Shown: in pieces, positions 57,358 through 64,000 of the stretch
Layout of the letters: each line of letters opens with the position of its first letter
How positions within the stretch are numbered: the first letter of the stretch is position 1
NCBI RefSeq assembly: GCF_900258045.1
Contig: NZ_OGVD01000004.1
Span: forward strand, 868,001 to 932,000
Direction of reading: 5' to 3'
From: Sphingorhabdus sp. EL138
GTDB taxonomy: Bacteria; Pseudomonadota; Alphaproteobacteria; Sphingomonadales; Sphingomonadaceae
Length of the DNA stretch: 64,000 nt
The notes under the pieces: generated by a model
What the model was told of the DNA's origin: nothing
Seen by the model: only the letters and a program-made list of their open reading frames with translations
Databases searched by the model: none
Translations under genes and position numbers: made by a program

Positions 57358-58981
57358 CTTCGGGTACAACCCAGTTGATATTCTGGTTCGGGTCTTTGAT
57401 ATCACAGGTTTTGCAGTGGACGCAATTCTGCGCGTTGATCTGGAATTTCGGATTACCGGCATCGTCTTCGACAAACTCATAAACCCCCGCCGGGCAGTAA
57501 CGCTGTGATGGCCCGGCAAATACGGGTAGATTCACATCCACCGGCATAGACGCGTCCTTCAATTGCAAGTGAACCGGCTGATCTTCTTCATGGTTGGTAT
57601 TGGATAAAAATACCGAAGACAAACGATCAAAGCTTATCACGCCATCGGGTTTTGGATATTCGATAGGTTCACAATGTTCTGCCCGTTTCAGGCGCGTATG
57701 ATCCGGATGATGCCTCATCGTGAAAGGCATTTTGATTTTGAAATTCTCCGCCCACATGTTGATGCCAGCGATGATCGATCCCAGAAAATCGCCATATTTT
57801 TCGGCGGCAGGCAGAACGTTGCGAACAATACGCAGTTCTTCACGCACCCAGCTATTTTCATAAGCTGTGCCATAGGCCGCCAATTCATCGCTCTGGCGAT
57901 CCGCTACAATCGCTTCAAAAGCCGCTTCTGCAGCCATCATTCCGGTTTTCATTGCAGTATGCGTGCCCTTGATCCGCGGAACATTCACAAAACCGGCAGA
58001 ACAGCCGATCAGCGCACCACCGGGGAAGAACAATTTCGGTACGGATTGGAAGCCGCCGTCATTAATTGCGCGGGCACCATAGGAAATGCGTTTGCCACCT
58101 TCCAAAATCTTGCGGATTTCGGGATGCTGCTTCCAGCGCTGCATTTCTTCAAACGGAGATAGATAGGGGTTTTCATAGTTGAGCCACGTGACGAAGCCTA
58201 AAGCCACCTGATTATCGGCTTGATGGTAAAGAAAACCGCCGCCGTTAGAACCCTCTCCCAATGGCCAGCCCTGACTGTGAATGACACGGCCCGGGACATG
58301 CTTGTCGGGATCAATATCCCACAATTCCTTGATACCAAGGCCGTAAATCTGTGGTTGGCTATCCTTATCCAGCGCGAACTTCTCTTTCAGAATTTTTGTG
58401 AGATGTCCGCGAACACCCTCTGCAAAGAAAGTATATTTTGCATGGAGTTCCAGACCTGGCTGATAGTCAGGCTTGTGACTGCCATCGCGTGCTACGCCCA
58501 TGTCGCCTGTTGCGACACCTTTAACGGAACCATCTTCGTTGTAGAGAATTTCAGCGGCAGCAAATCCCGGAAAAATCTCGACACCCATGTTTTCGGCACG
58601 CTCACCAAGCCAACGACACAAATTGCCGAGCGACCCTGTGTAGGTTCCCTTATTATGCATGAAAGGCGGTGTCATAATGTGCGGAATGGAGAATTTCTTG
58701 TTCTTGGTCAGAACCCAATGCTGGTTGTCAGTCACAGGAACCGCTGCCATCGGGCAATCTTCTTCACGCCAATTGGGAAACAGTTCATCAAGTGCTTTTG
58801 GATCGATAACTGCGCCGGACAGGATATGCGCACCGATTTCGGAACCTTTTTCCAAAATACATACCGAGAGATCCTTGCCCGCTTCATCGGCCATTTGTTT
58901 GAAGCGGATAGCCGCGCTTAGTCCTGCTGGTCCCCCACCAACAATGACCACGTCATAAGGCATAGATTCTCGTTCACTCAT
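57326..58981 (-). CDS. Electron transfer flavoprotein-ubiquinone oxidoreductase
   Basis: The 551-residue flavoprotein passes electrons from ETF to ubiquinone in fatty-acid and amino-acid oxidation. The FAD motif is VVIVGGGPAGLSAAIR near residue 12. The C-terminal [4Fe-4S] ligands lie in YCPAGVYEF and CVHCKTCDIKDP. I start it at ATG 58981 (AGGAA upstream), not at the longer frame. The end overlaps the TPR gene start. It fits the acyl-CoA metabolism elsewhere in the window. Confidence 0.94.
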   Translation of the reverse strand: MSERESMPYDVVIVGGGPAGLSAAIRFKQMADEAGKDLSVCILEKGSEIGAHILSGAVIDPKALDELFPNWREEDCPMAAVPVTDNQHWVLTKNKKFSIPHIMTPPFMHNKGTYTGSLGNLCRWLGERAENMGVEIFPGFAAAEILYNEDGSVKGVATGDMGVARDGSHKPDYQPGLELHAKYTFFAEGVRGHLTKILKEKFALDKDSQPQIYGLGIKELWDIDPDKHVPGRVIHSQGWPLGEGSNGGGFLYHQADNQVALGFVTWLNYENPYLSPFEEMQRWKQHPEIRKILEGGKRISYGARAINDGGFQSVPKLFFPGGALIGCSAGFVNVPRIKGTHTAMKTGMMAAEAAFEAIVADRQSDELAAYGTAYENSWVREELRIVRNVLPAAEKYGDFLGSIIAGINMWAENFKIKMPFTMRHHPDHTRLKRAEHCEPIEYPKPDGVISFDRLSSVFLSNTNHEEDQPVHLQLKDASMPVDVNLPVFAGPSQRYCPAGVYEFVEDDAGNPKFQINAQNCVHCKTCDIKDPNQNINWVVPEGGGGPNYPNM

Positions 58982-59109
58982 TGTATTTTTCCTGTATTCA
59001 ACTCGATAAAATTTTCTTACATTCGCCCTACCGCAAACGGCAACCCTTTGGACAGAAACATGCTTGCCCGCCAATTGACCAATTCGTCAACTCATGACTC
59101 TATGCATAG

Positions 59110-59907
59110 ATGAATTTTTCTGCGTCTGCACCTGATGAAAACACGTCTGCTGAGCAGATAGAAAGCCTTCGCGACTGGTGGAGCCTGGCGGGTGTTGATC
59201 TGCATTATAACGATAAACCATCTGCACTATTGGGCGATACAGCTCCTGCCATCAAGCTAGCGGAGCCAAAACCAGTTGCTCCGACTGCCCCTACGGAAAG
59301 CAAGCCTGATTTAGCAAAAGCAAAGCCGCCAACTGAACGCGTCAGCGACAATTATCCGTCGGAGCACGACGAGTTTGTCGCATGGTTATCACGACCTGAA
59401 AACCTGATCGAAGCACAATGGTCGCAAAATCATGTTTTGCCGAGCGGCGTCATCGAGCCGGAAATCATGGTTATCGTTGGAATGCCGGAACAGGGAAATT
59501 TGGAAGAAAATTCACATTTTTCTCAGAAAAGCGCAGCCCTGTTGGCGAATATGCTGAGAGCTATAGAATGCGATTCGGACAAAATATATTCCGCTTCAAT
59601 CTCTTTGGTGCGTTCATATGACGGTCGTATTGACCCACAATATCACGAGCCGCTTAAAAAACGGATGCTTCATCATATCGAGCTGGTGAAACCAAAGCGG
59701 ATTATCGCATTTGGTGAATCGTCGTCGCACTTGTTTTTTAGCGAAAACTTGCTCACAGCGCGCAAAAATAAACAGTTTGTTAACCATGGTTCAGCCAAAA
59801 CCGAGGCAATTGCCACGTTTCATCCGCGAATTTTGATCGAAAGACCGGAGTTCAAAGCAGAAGCGTGGAAAGATTTGCAATTGCTGACTAGGATTTCGAG
59901 TAGATGA
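59110..59907 (+). CDS. Uracil-DNA glycosylase-fold protein
   Basis: The 265-residue protein has an Ala/Pro/Lys/Glu-rich N-terminal 100 residues, then a domain with MVIVGMPEQGN (in place of the usual GEAPG), IIAFGESSSHLFF and ATFHPRILIERPEFKAEAWKDL (motif HP). This is the layout of the UDG superfamily. The iron-sulfur cysteines of type 4/5 enzymes are absent; only one Cys (in ECDSD) is seen. Motif 1 lacks a clear catalytic acid, so its activity is uncertain. The stop overlaps the lytic transglycosylase ATG (ATGA). Confidence 0.8.
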   Translation: MNFSASAPDENTSAEQIESLRDWWSLAGVDLHYNDKPSALLGDTAPAIKLAEPKPVAPTAPTESKPDLAKAKPPTERVSDNYPSEHDEFVAWLSRPENLIEAQWSQNHVLPSGVIEPEIMVIVGMPEQGNLEENSHFSQKSAALLANMLRAIECDSDKIYSASISLVRSYDGRIDPQYHEPLKKRMLHHIELVKPKRIIAFGESSSHLFFSENLLTARKNKQFVNHGSAKTEAIATFHPRILIERPEFKAEAWKDLQLLTRISSR

Positions 59908-61667
59908 AAAACCAGTTTTCCTTAAAATTGAAACTTGCCGCGACCGCTGCCCTTATCACCCTGCCCATGCCCTCGGCGCTGGCGAAAGATGGCGGCGCGG
60001 TGTTATTCAAAAGCTCGTCGATCGCGAAAGATATTCCATCACAGTTAAAGCGCAAACAATCCGAACATTATCGCGCGATTTTCAAAGCGATGGGCGGCAA
60101 TGAATGGGACACGGCGAAGAATTTGATTGCCGATGCGCCTAATGGTCCCCTGAAATCCATTACTCAGGCAGAATATTTTCTCGCAGCAAACTCTCCCCGC
60201 GCTGAATTGGGGCCGCTTCTGGTTCTGGTCAATGAAGCCCCGCATATTCCGCAGGCTGCCCAGCTGGGTCGTCTGGCAAAGAAGCGCGGGGCTCAATTGC
60301 TTCCAAATCTGCCGCAGCGGCGTAATCTTTCTTACGTTCCGGGCTTACCCATTCGCAAAAAACCCAAAGCGATAGAATCAGACAATGCCGCCAATGCCAT
60401 TCGCGGCCGCATTTTAGGTTTCATCAAGAATGATAGCCCCCAATCGGCGGAGGCGCTGCTTTTCGAGACCGAGAATGTCCTTTCTTCTGATGCGCGTACA
60501 GAACTGGAACAGCGAGTGGCGTGGTCATATTATATCGAAAATGATGACAGATCCGCTCAACGTATGGCGCAAAAGGCCCAGAAAGGCAGCGGCCCCTGGG
60601 TTGCTCATGCCGACTGGGTCACCGGTCTGTCTTCCTGGCGTTTGAACGACTGTCAAACGGCTGCTGCTGCCTTTGATAATGTGGGCCGCCGCGCTGCCAA
60701 CCCTGATTTGCAAGCCGCCGGACTCTATTGGGGCGCACGGTCCGACATTGCCTGTGGTCAGCCGCAAAAGGCGCAAGGTAAGCTGCAAACAGCCGCCAAG
60801 CGTAGTGACAGTTTTTACGGACTTCTTGCTGCACAGACATTGGGCATGGATATAGCAACCAAGAAATCCGATGCGGGATTTGCAAAAGGCGACTGGAAGA
60901 CGCTGAAACAGCATGACAATGTCAAAGCTGCAATTGCCTTGGTCGAAATTGGCGAGGATGGCCTCGCTGACGAAGTTTTGCGGCATCAGGCGCGGATCGG
61001 CAATTCCAGTGATCACGCCGCGTTGTTAAAGCTGGCACGCGAACTCAGCCTGCCGCGTACGCAACTATGGCTCGCCCATCACGCGCCGCGCGGATTCAAA
61101 CCGGATGCGCAAGCGCGTTTTCCCGCCCCCAAATGGAAACCGGATGGCGGATGGCGCGTGGACCCAGCCCTTGTCTATGCCCACACATTGCAGGAATCTG
61201 CCTTTCGTAGCAAAGCCGTCAGCCCGGCCAATGCCATTGGCCTGATGCAGGTGCGTCCCGGAACAGCCGGCGATATCGCCCGGGCAAACGGACGGAATTT
61301 TCAGAAATCGCAACTGTTCGAGCCATCAACCAATCTGGAATATGGTCAGTCTTATCTCGAATATCTCGGTAGTTCGTCGATCACCGGCGGCAAGCTGCCC
61401 AAGGTGGCCGCAGCTTACAATGCCGGTCCGGGATCGGTCCAGCGCTGGAACAACGAAGTTCAGGATAAAGACGACCCGCTTCTCTACATGGAGAGCATTC
61501 CCTTTGTCGAAACCCGCGGATATGTCTCGATTATATTGCGCAATTACTGGATGTATGAACAGCAAGCCGGAATCAAATCAGCCAGCTTGAGCACGCTTGC
61601 TCAGAATAAATGGCCTGTCTTCCCGAGAAAGCCGACCAAAAACAAAACGCGTTTTACGGCCAACTAG
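59904..61667 (+). CDS. Soluble lytic murein transglycosylase
   Basis: The 587-residue exported enzyme cleaves peptidoglycan. A signal peptide (about 1-26) leads to a helical superhelix (about 30-400) and the C-terminal SLT domain with catalytic E431 in LQESAFRSKA, then GLMQVRPGTA and AAYNAGPGSV. The Slt70-like arrangement is complete. It overlaps the UDG-fold gene, an unlikely pairing in function, so coupling may reflect compact packing only. Confidence 0.93.
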   Translation: MKNQFSLKLKLAATAALITLPMPSALAKDGGAVLFKSSSIAKDIPSQLKRKQSEHYRAIFKAMGGNEWDTAKNLIADAPNGPLKSITQAEYFLAANSPRAELGPLLVLVNEAPHIPQAAQLGRLAKKRGAQLLPNLPQRRNLSYVPGLPIRKKPKAIESDNAANAIRGRILGFIKNDSPQSAEALLFETENVLSSDARTELEQRVAWSYYIENDDRSAQRMAQKAQKGSGPWVAHADWVTGLSSWRLNDCQTAAAAFDNVGRRAANPDLQAAGLYWGARSDIACGQPQKAQGKLQTAAKRSDSFYGLLAAQTLGMDIATKKSDAGFAKGDWKTLKQHDNVKAAIALVEIGEDGLADEVLRHQARIGNSSDHAALLKLARELSLPRTQLWLAHHAPRGFKPDAQARFPAPKWKPDGGWRVDPALVYAHTLQESAFRSKAVSPANAIGLMQVRPGTAGDIARANGRNFQKSQLFEPSTNLEYGQSYLEYLGSSSITGGKLPKVAAAYNAGPGSVQRWNNEVQDKDDPLLYMESIPFVETRGYVSIILRNYWMYEQQAGIKSASLSTLAQNKWPVFPRKPTKNKTRFTAN

Positions 61668-61670
61668 GAC

Positions 61671-61708
61671 AAAAAAACTGGATGAGCCATTGCAAGCCCA
61701 TCCGGTTT
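61671..61708 (-). terminator. Intrinsic terminator of ahcY
   Basis: On the minus strand the stem AACCGGATGGGC pairs with GCTCATCCAGTT (two G-U pairs) around an 8-base loop and is followed by T7. It lies 20 bases after the ahcY stop and between convergent genes. On the plus strand it has no T-run. Confidence 0.75.
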
Positions 61709-61727
61709 CTCCATCAATAGCGCGAAC

Positions 61728-63140
61728 TCAATAGCGATAGTGATCGGGCTTGAACGGGCCCTCTGGCGTCACGCCAATATATTCGGCCTGTTCCTGCGAC
61801 AATTTGGTCAGCTGCACACCCAATTTCGCAAGGTGCAGCTCGGCGACTTTCTCGTCGAGATGCTTCGGCAGGACATAAACGTCATTCTTATACTGCTCTG
61901 GCCGCAACCACAGTTCGATCTGCGCCATCACCTGATTGGTGAAACTGGCTGACATCACAAAGCTCGGGTGACCGGTCGCGCAGCCGAGATTGACCAGACG
62001 TCCCTGCGCCAGGATGATCAGCTTCTTGCCATCCGGAAATTCGACTTCATCGACCTGTGGTTTGATCTCGTTCCACTTCATGTTCTGCAGACCGGCAATC
62101 TGGATCTCGCTGTCGAAATGGCCGATATTGCAGACAATCGCGCGGTCTTTCATCTCGCGCATGTGGTCGACGGTGATCACGTCTTTGTTGCCTGTGGCGG
62201 TCACGAAGATATCAGCGCGTTTAGTCGCTTCTTCCATGGTGACAACTTCATAGCCTTCCATCGAAGCCTGCAAAGCACAGATGGGATCGACTTCAGTCAC
62301 AATGACACGCGCGCCGCCATTCCGGAGGGAGTCAGCAGAACCTTTACCAACATCACCAAAGCCAGCCACACAGGCCACTTTACCGGCTAGCATAACATCT
62401 GTCGCACGGCGAACGGCGTCGACCAGCGATTCTTTACAACCGTAAAGATTATCGAATTTCGACTTGGTCACGCTGTCGTTCACATTGATCGCCGGGAAAG
62501 GCAATTTTCCCTGCTTGGCGAGGTCATAGAGACGGTGAACACCAGTGGTGGTTTCTTCCGAAACGCCCTTAATGGTCTCAACCGTCTTGGTCAGATAGCC
62601 CGGACGTTCGGCCACAAAGCGCTTCAGCGTCGCAACAAAGACTTCCTCTTCTTCATTTTCAGGTGTGAACAGCTCTTCACCTGCTTCCACACGTGCACCC
62701 CAAAGCGCGAACATGGTTGCATCGCCGCCGTCATCCAGGATCAGATTGCAGGTTTCTTCCGGACCCCAATCGAAGATACGCTCGACATAAGCCCAATATT
62801 CTTCCAGCGTTTCGCCCTTGATGGCGAATACTGGCGTTCCACCAGCGGCAATCGCAGCGGCGGCATGATCCTGTGTTGAATAGATGTTGCAGGAAGCCCA
62901 GCGGACCGTTGCGCCCAGTGCCAGAAGTGTTTCGATCAACACCGCTGTTTGGATTGTCATGTGCAACGAACCGGTAATCCGTGCGCCTTTCAAAGGCTGT
63001 TCAGCACCAAATTCTTCGCGCAAAGCCATCAGGCCGGGCATTTCAGTTTCGGCAATCTCGATTTCCTTACGACCGAAGTCGGCAAGGGAAATATCCTTGA
63101 TCACATAATCCTGTGTTTGTGTATCCGCTGCGGTAGCCAC
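61728..63140 (-). CDS. ahcY: Adenosylhomocysteinase
   Basis: The 470-residue NAD-dependent enzyme hydrolyses S-adenosylhomocysteine to adenosine and homocysteine. Motifs are [13 protein letters not shown], the NAD-binding [15 protein letters not shown] and the C-terminal [14 protein letters not shown]. The start is set by the ribosome site: AAGGAG lies 7 bases before GTG at 63140 but only 1 base before the ATG at 63146, so the protein probably begins MATAADTQ. It has a 5' leader with a hairpin (63165-63190) and a strong dyad (63228-63251). Confidence 0.95.
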   Translation of the reverse strand: MATAADTQTQDYVIKDISLADFGRKEIEIAETEMPGLMALREEFGAEQPLKGARITGSLHMTIQTAVLIETLLALGATVRWASCNIYSTQDHAAAAIAAGGTPVFAIKGETLEEYWAYVERIFDWGPEETCNLILDDGGDATMFALWGARVEAGEELFTPENEEEEVFVATLKRFVAERPGYLTKTVETIKGVSEETTTGVHRLYDLAKQGKLPFPAINVNDSVTKSKFDNLYGCKESLVDAVRRATDVMLAGKVACVAGFGDVGKGSADSLRNGGARVIVTEVDPICALQASMEGYEVVTMEEATKRADIFVTATGNKDVITVDHMREMKDRAIVCNIGHFDSEIQIAGLQNMKWNEIKPQVDEVEFPDGKKLIILAQGRLVNLGCATGHPSFVMSASFTNQVMAQIELWLRPEQYKNDVYVLPKHLDEKVAELHLAKLGVQLTKLSQEQAEYIGVTPEGPFKPDHYRY

Positions 63141-63164
63141 ATTCATTCTCCTTGAAAGACGAAT

Positions 63165-63190
63165 TGCCGCACCGGAAATCCCGTGCGGCA
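63165..63190 (-). promoter_or_regulatory. Hairpin in the ahcY 5' leader
   Basis: Perfect arms TGCCGCAC (63165-63172) and GTGCGGCA (63183-63190) enclose a 10-base loop. In the transcript it stands about 20 bases before the ribosome site of ahcY, so it may affect translation. I see no further conserved riboswitch elements. Confidence 0.5.
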
Positions 63191-63227
63191 GTTTCATCAT
63201 TCCTTAGCTTCTTGCGGCTTTGGAAGC

Positions 63228-63251
63228 AAATATAAAGATGTCTTTATATTT
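63228..63251. promoter_or_regulatory. Strong dyad operator upstream of ahcY (SahR-like site)
   Basis: Two 11-bp arms, AAATATAAAGA (63228-63238) and TCTTTATATTT (63241-63251), are exact inverted repeats with a TG spacer. ArsR-family SahR regulators that control methionine-cycle genes including ahcY in proteobacteria bind such AT-rich dyads, as far as I recall. The site is about 90 bases before the start, between ahcY and the exported-protein gene. Confidence 0.7.
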
Positions 63252-63263
63252 ATAATTTAGTTA

Positions 63264-63761
63264 CTAATTTTCGCTTGATGCGATAACAATCCCACAGCGA
63301 CCACCTGGCAAATTCGGTGACAATCCGTGAAATTGCGAAATATTGACCAGCGATGATAGCTTGCCGTCACTATCTGCCGCAGAATTTGCCAGATCTTTCA
63401 TGGTTTTGCATTCTGACAAATCACCGGAACCGGCACCGTATTTGTTGGCCAAGGAAACTGCATAGCGATCATAATGCTTCATCGCCTGTTTCTTGTTCCG
63501 GCCCTTCGCAAAATGTCCCCGAAGTATCCCGTTGCCAAGTTTTAACACCGGCTTTTTGTCGCGAACGAAGCGGTTATAATGAGGCAGAACATCATGTTCC
63601 GACTTCACGCAACGTAGCGCGGCAACCATGAGGCGGGATTGCAGGTCACGAACATGAGCGGCATCTGCTGCTGCCGGTGTCCAGCAGGCTGCTTGAGCGG
63701 ATCCCGCCAATGTGACGCTTGTGATTATCCCGACCAAAATGGATTTGTTAAACTTAGACAT
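63264..63761 (-). CDS. Exported protein, function unknown
   Basis: The 165-residue protein has a Sec signal peptide ending GSAQAA. The mature part starts ACWTPAAADAAHVRDLQSRLMVAALRC and has two more cysteines (SECKTMK and GRCGIVIA), so two disulfides are possible. It resembles an uncharacterised periplasmic protein of sphingomonads; no function is known to me. It lies upstream of ahcY on the same strand but the strong dyad and gap suggest separate control. Confidence 0.75.
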   Translation of the reverse strand: MSKFNKSILVGIITSVTLAGSAQAACWTPAAADAAHVRDLQSRLMVAALRCVKSEHDVLPHYNRFVRDKKPVLKLGNGILRGHFAKGRNKKQAMKHYDRYAVSLANKYGAGSGDLSECKTMKDLANSAADSDGKLSSLVNISQFHGLSPNLPGGRCGIVIASSEN

Positions 63762-63897
63762 TCCCCTAATCCCCTATTCCCATTGAGGACTACACAGTTG
63801 TTCTTTCTGACTTAGGGAATTTCTAAAGGCGTTGGTTAAGCGATGTTCATCATCCAAGTAGCGATAATTATGGGATAATCGTAATCTTCACCTGATT

Positions 63898-64000
63898 TCA
63901 TGCGCTGCCAAACTGACCCGACAACATGCCTGGATCAATCCCTTGTGCCTTCCAGGCCATTTCCCATTTATCTTTGGCCTCGGTTTCATAGAGCCATTCT
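63898..64000 (-). CDS. 3' end of a CDS continuing beyond the window
   Basis: The minus-strand frame from position 63999 reads EWLYETEAKDKWEMAWKAQG and ends in LSGQFGSA with a TGA at 63898-63900, an open reading of 33 codons at the window edge. The composition is protein-like and the frame is uninterrupted. Too short to identify; the real start lies right of the window. Confidence 0.55.
   Translation of the reverse strand, partial: EWLYETEAKDKWEMAWKAQGIDPGMLSGQFGSA

Noticed and set aside
63140-63260. SAM/SAH-type riboswitch before ahcY
   Set aside because: Only one simple hairpin is present; I could not find a pseudoknot or the conserved core of a SAM-II, SAM/SAH or SAH riboswitch. The dyad better fits protein control.

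Overview
The window reads as a chromosomal segment of an alphaproteobacterium, most likely of the Sphingomonadales. The basis is protein style: a type-3 prolyl-tRNA synthetase, 5-aminolevulinate synthase (HemA, the alphaproteobacterial C4 route to haem), PhaR, a pdhC-lpdA arrangement, a carboxyspermidine-type polyamine route and an exonuclease/ATP-dependent ligase pair. Base composition looks moderate. No rRNA, CRISPR array, integrase, transposase or prophage module was seen. It is mostly dense, housekeeping DNA with many 1-8 bp start/stop overlaps.

Layout. 0.2-3.4 kb: tRNA-Ser(UGA), two small exported proteins, an aminotransferase/sulfotransferase pair, then a DUF559 nuclease gene broken by a one-base frameshift and bracketed by palindromic repeats. 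3.4-7.7 kb: lipoamide dehydrogenase and pyruvate dehydrogenase E2 with a small membrane gene wedged between them, a universal stress protein and a peroxiredoxin-like protein. 7.7-15.2 kb: RNase R, ProRS, PhaR, alanine racemase and an MHS-type transporter. 15.2-24.7 kb: a complete propionyl-CoA to succinyl-CoA operon (pccB, mce, mcm, pccA) that also carries biotin synthase, an enoyl-CoA hydratase, a DUF808 membrane protein, a small membrane protein and a CdiI-like immunity gene. 24.8-27.7 kb: glutathione reductase and phosphoglucose isomerase. 27.8-30.2 kb: lepB-rnc-era. 30.2-32.3 kb: a divergent c-di-GMP pair (diguanylate cyclase and a tandem PilZ protein). 32.4-37.5 kb: a methyltransferase, topA, dprA, plsY. 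37.6-42.4 kb: murI, hemA, a metallo-beta-lactamase-fold exonuclease and an ATP-dependent DNA ligase. 42.5-49.3 kb: a threonine dehydratase-like enzyme and a polyamine locus (carboxy(nor)spermidine dehydrogenase and decarboxylase, ornithine decarboxylase, two MAPEG proteins, a nitrilase). 49.3-59.0 kb: a long minus-strand run (ETF-QO, TPR protein, ispE, N-formylglutamate amidohydrolase-like, ilvD, lipoprotein, nnr, RNA methyltransferase). 59.1-64 kb: a UDG-fold protein, a lytic transglycosylase, ahcY with a strong dyad operator, an exported protein and the 3' end of a further gene.

How the parts work together. The propionate operon supplies enzyme and cofactor logic: PccA needs biotin, made with BioB, and Mcm needs B12. 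The polyamine genes form a route from ornithine to putrescine and then, with aspartate semialdehyde, to a carboxy-triamine that is decarboxylated. The same dyad, TTACA-N3-TGTAA, stands before the decarboxylase and before the MAPEG/nitrilase genes, which suggests one regulator.

Most interesting points: (1) the DUF559 cassette, whose repeats keep base-pairing in the inner stem while the stem sequence changes; (2) small, visibly AT-rich genes inserted exactly at gene junctions inside core operons, one of them a probable orphan CDI immunity gene; (3) the shared dyad of the polyamine locus; (4) a class-IV aminotransferase with non-standard PLP-site motifs coupled to a sulfotransferase. All identifications rest on reading the sequence and on memory of the families; no database search was run.
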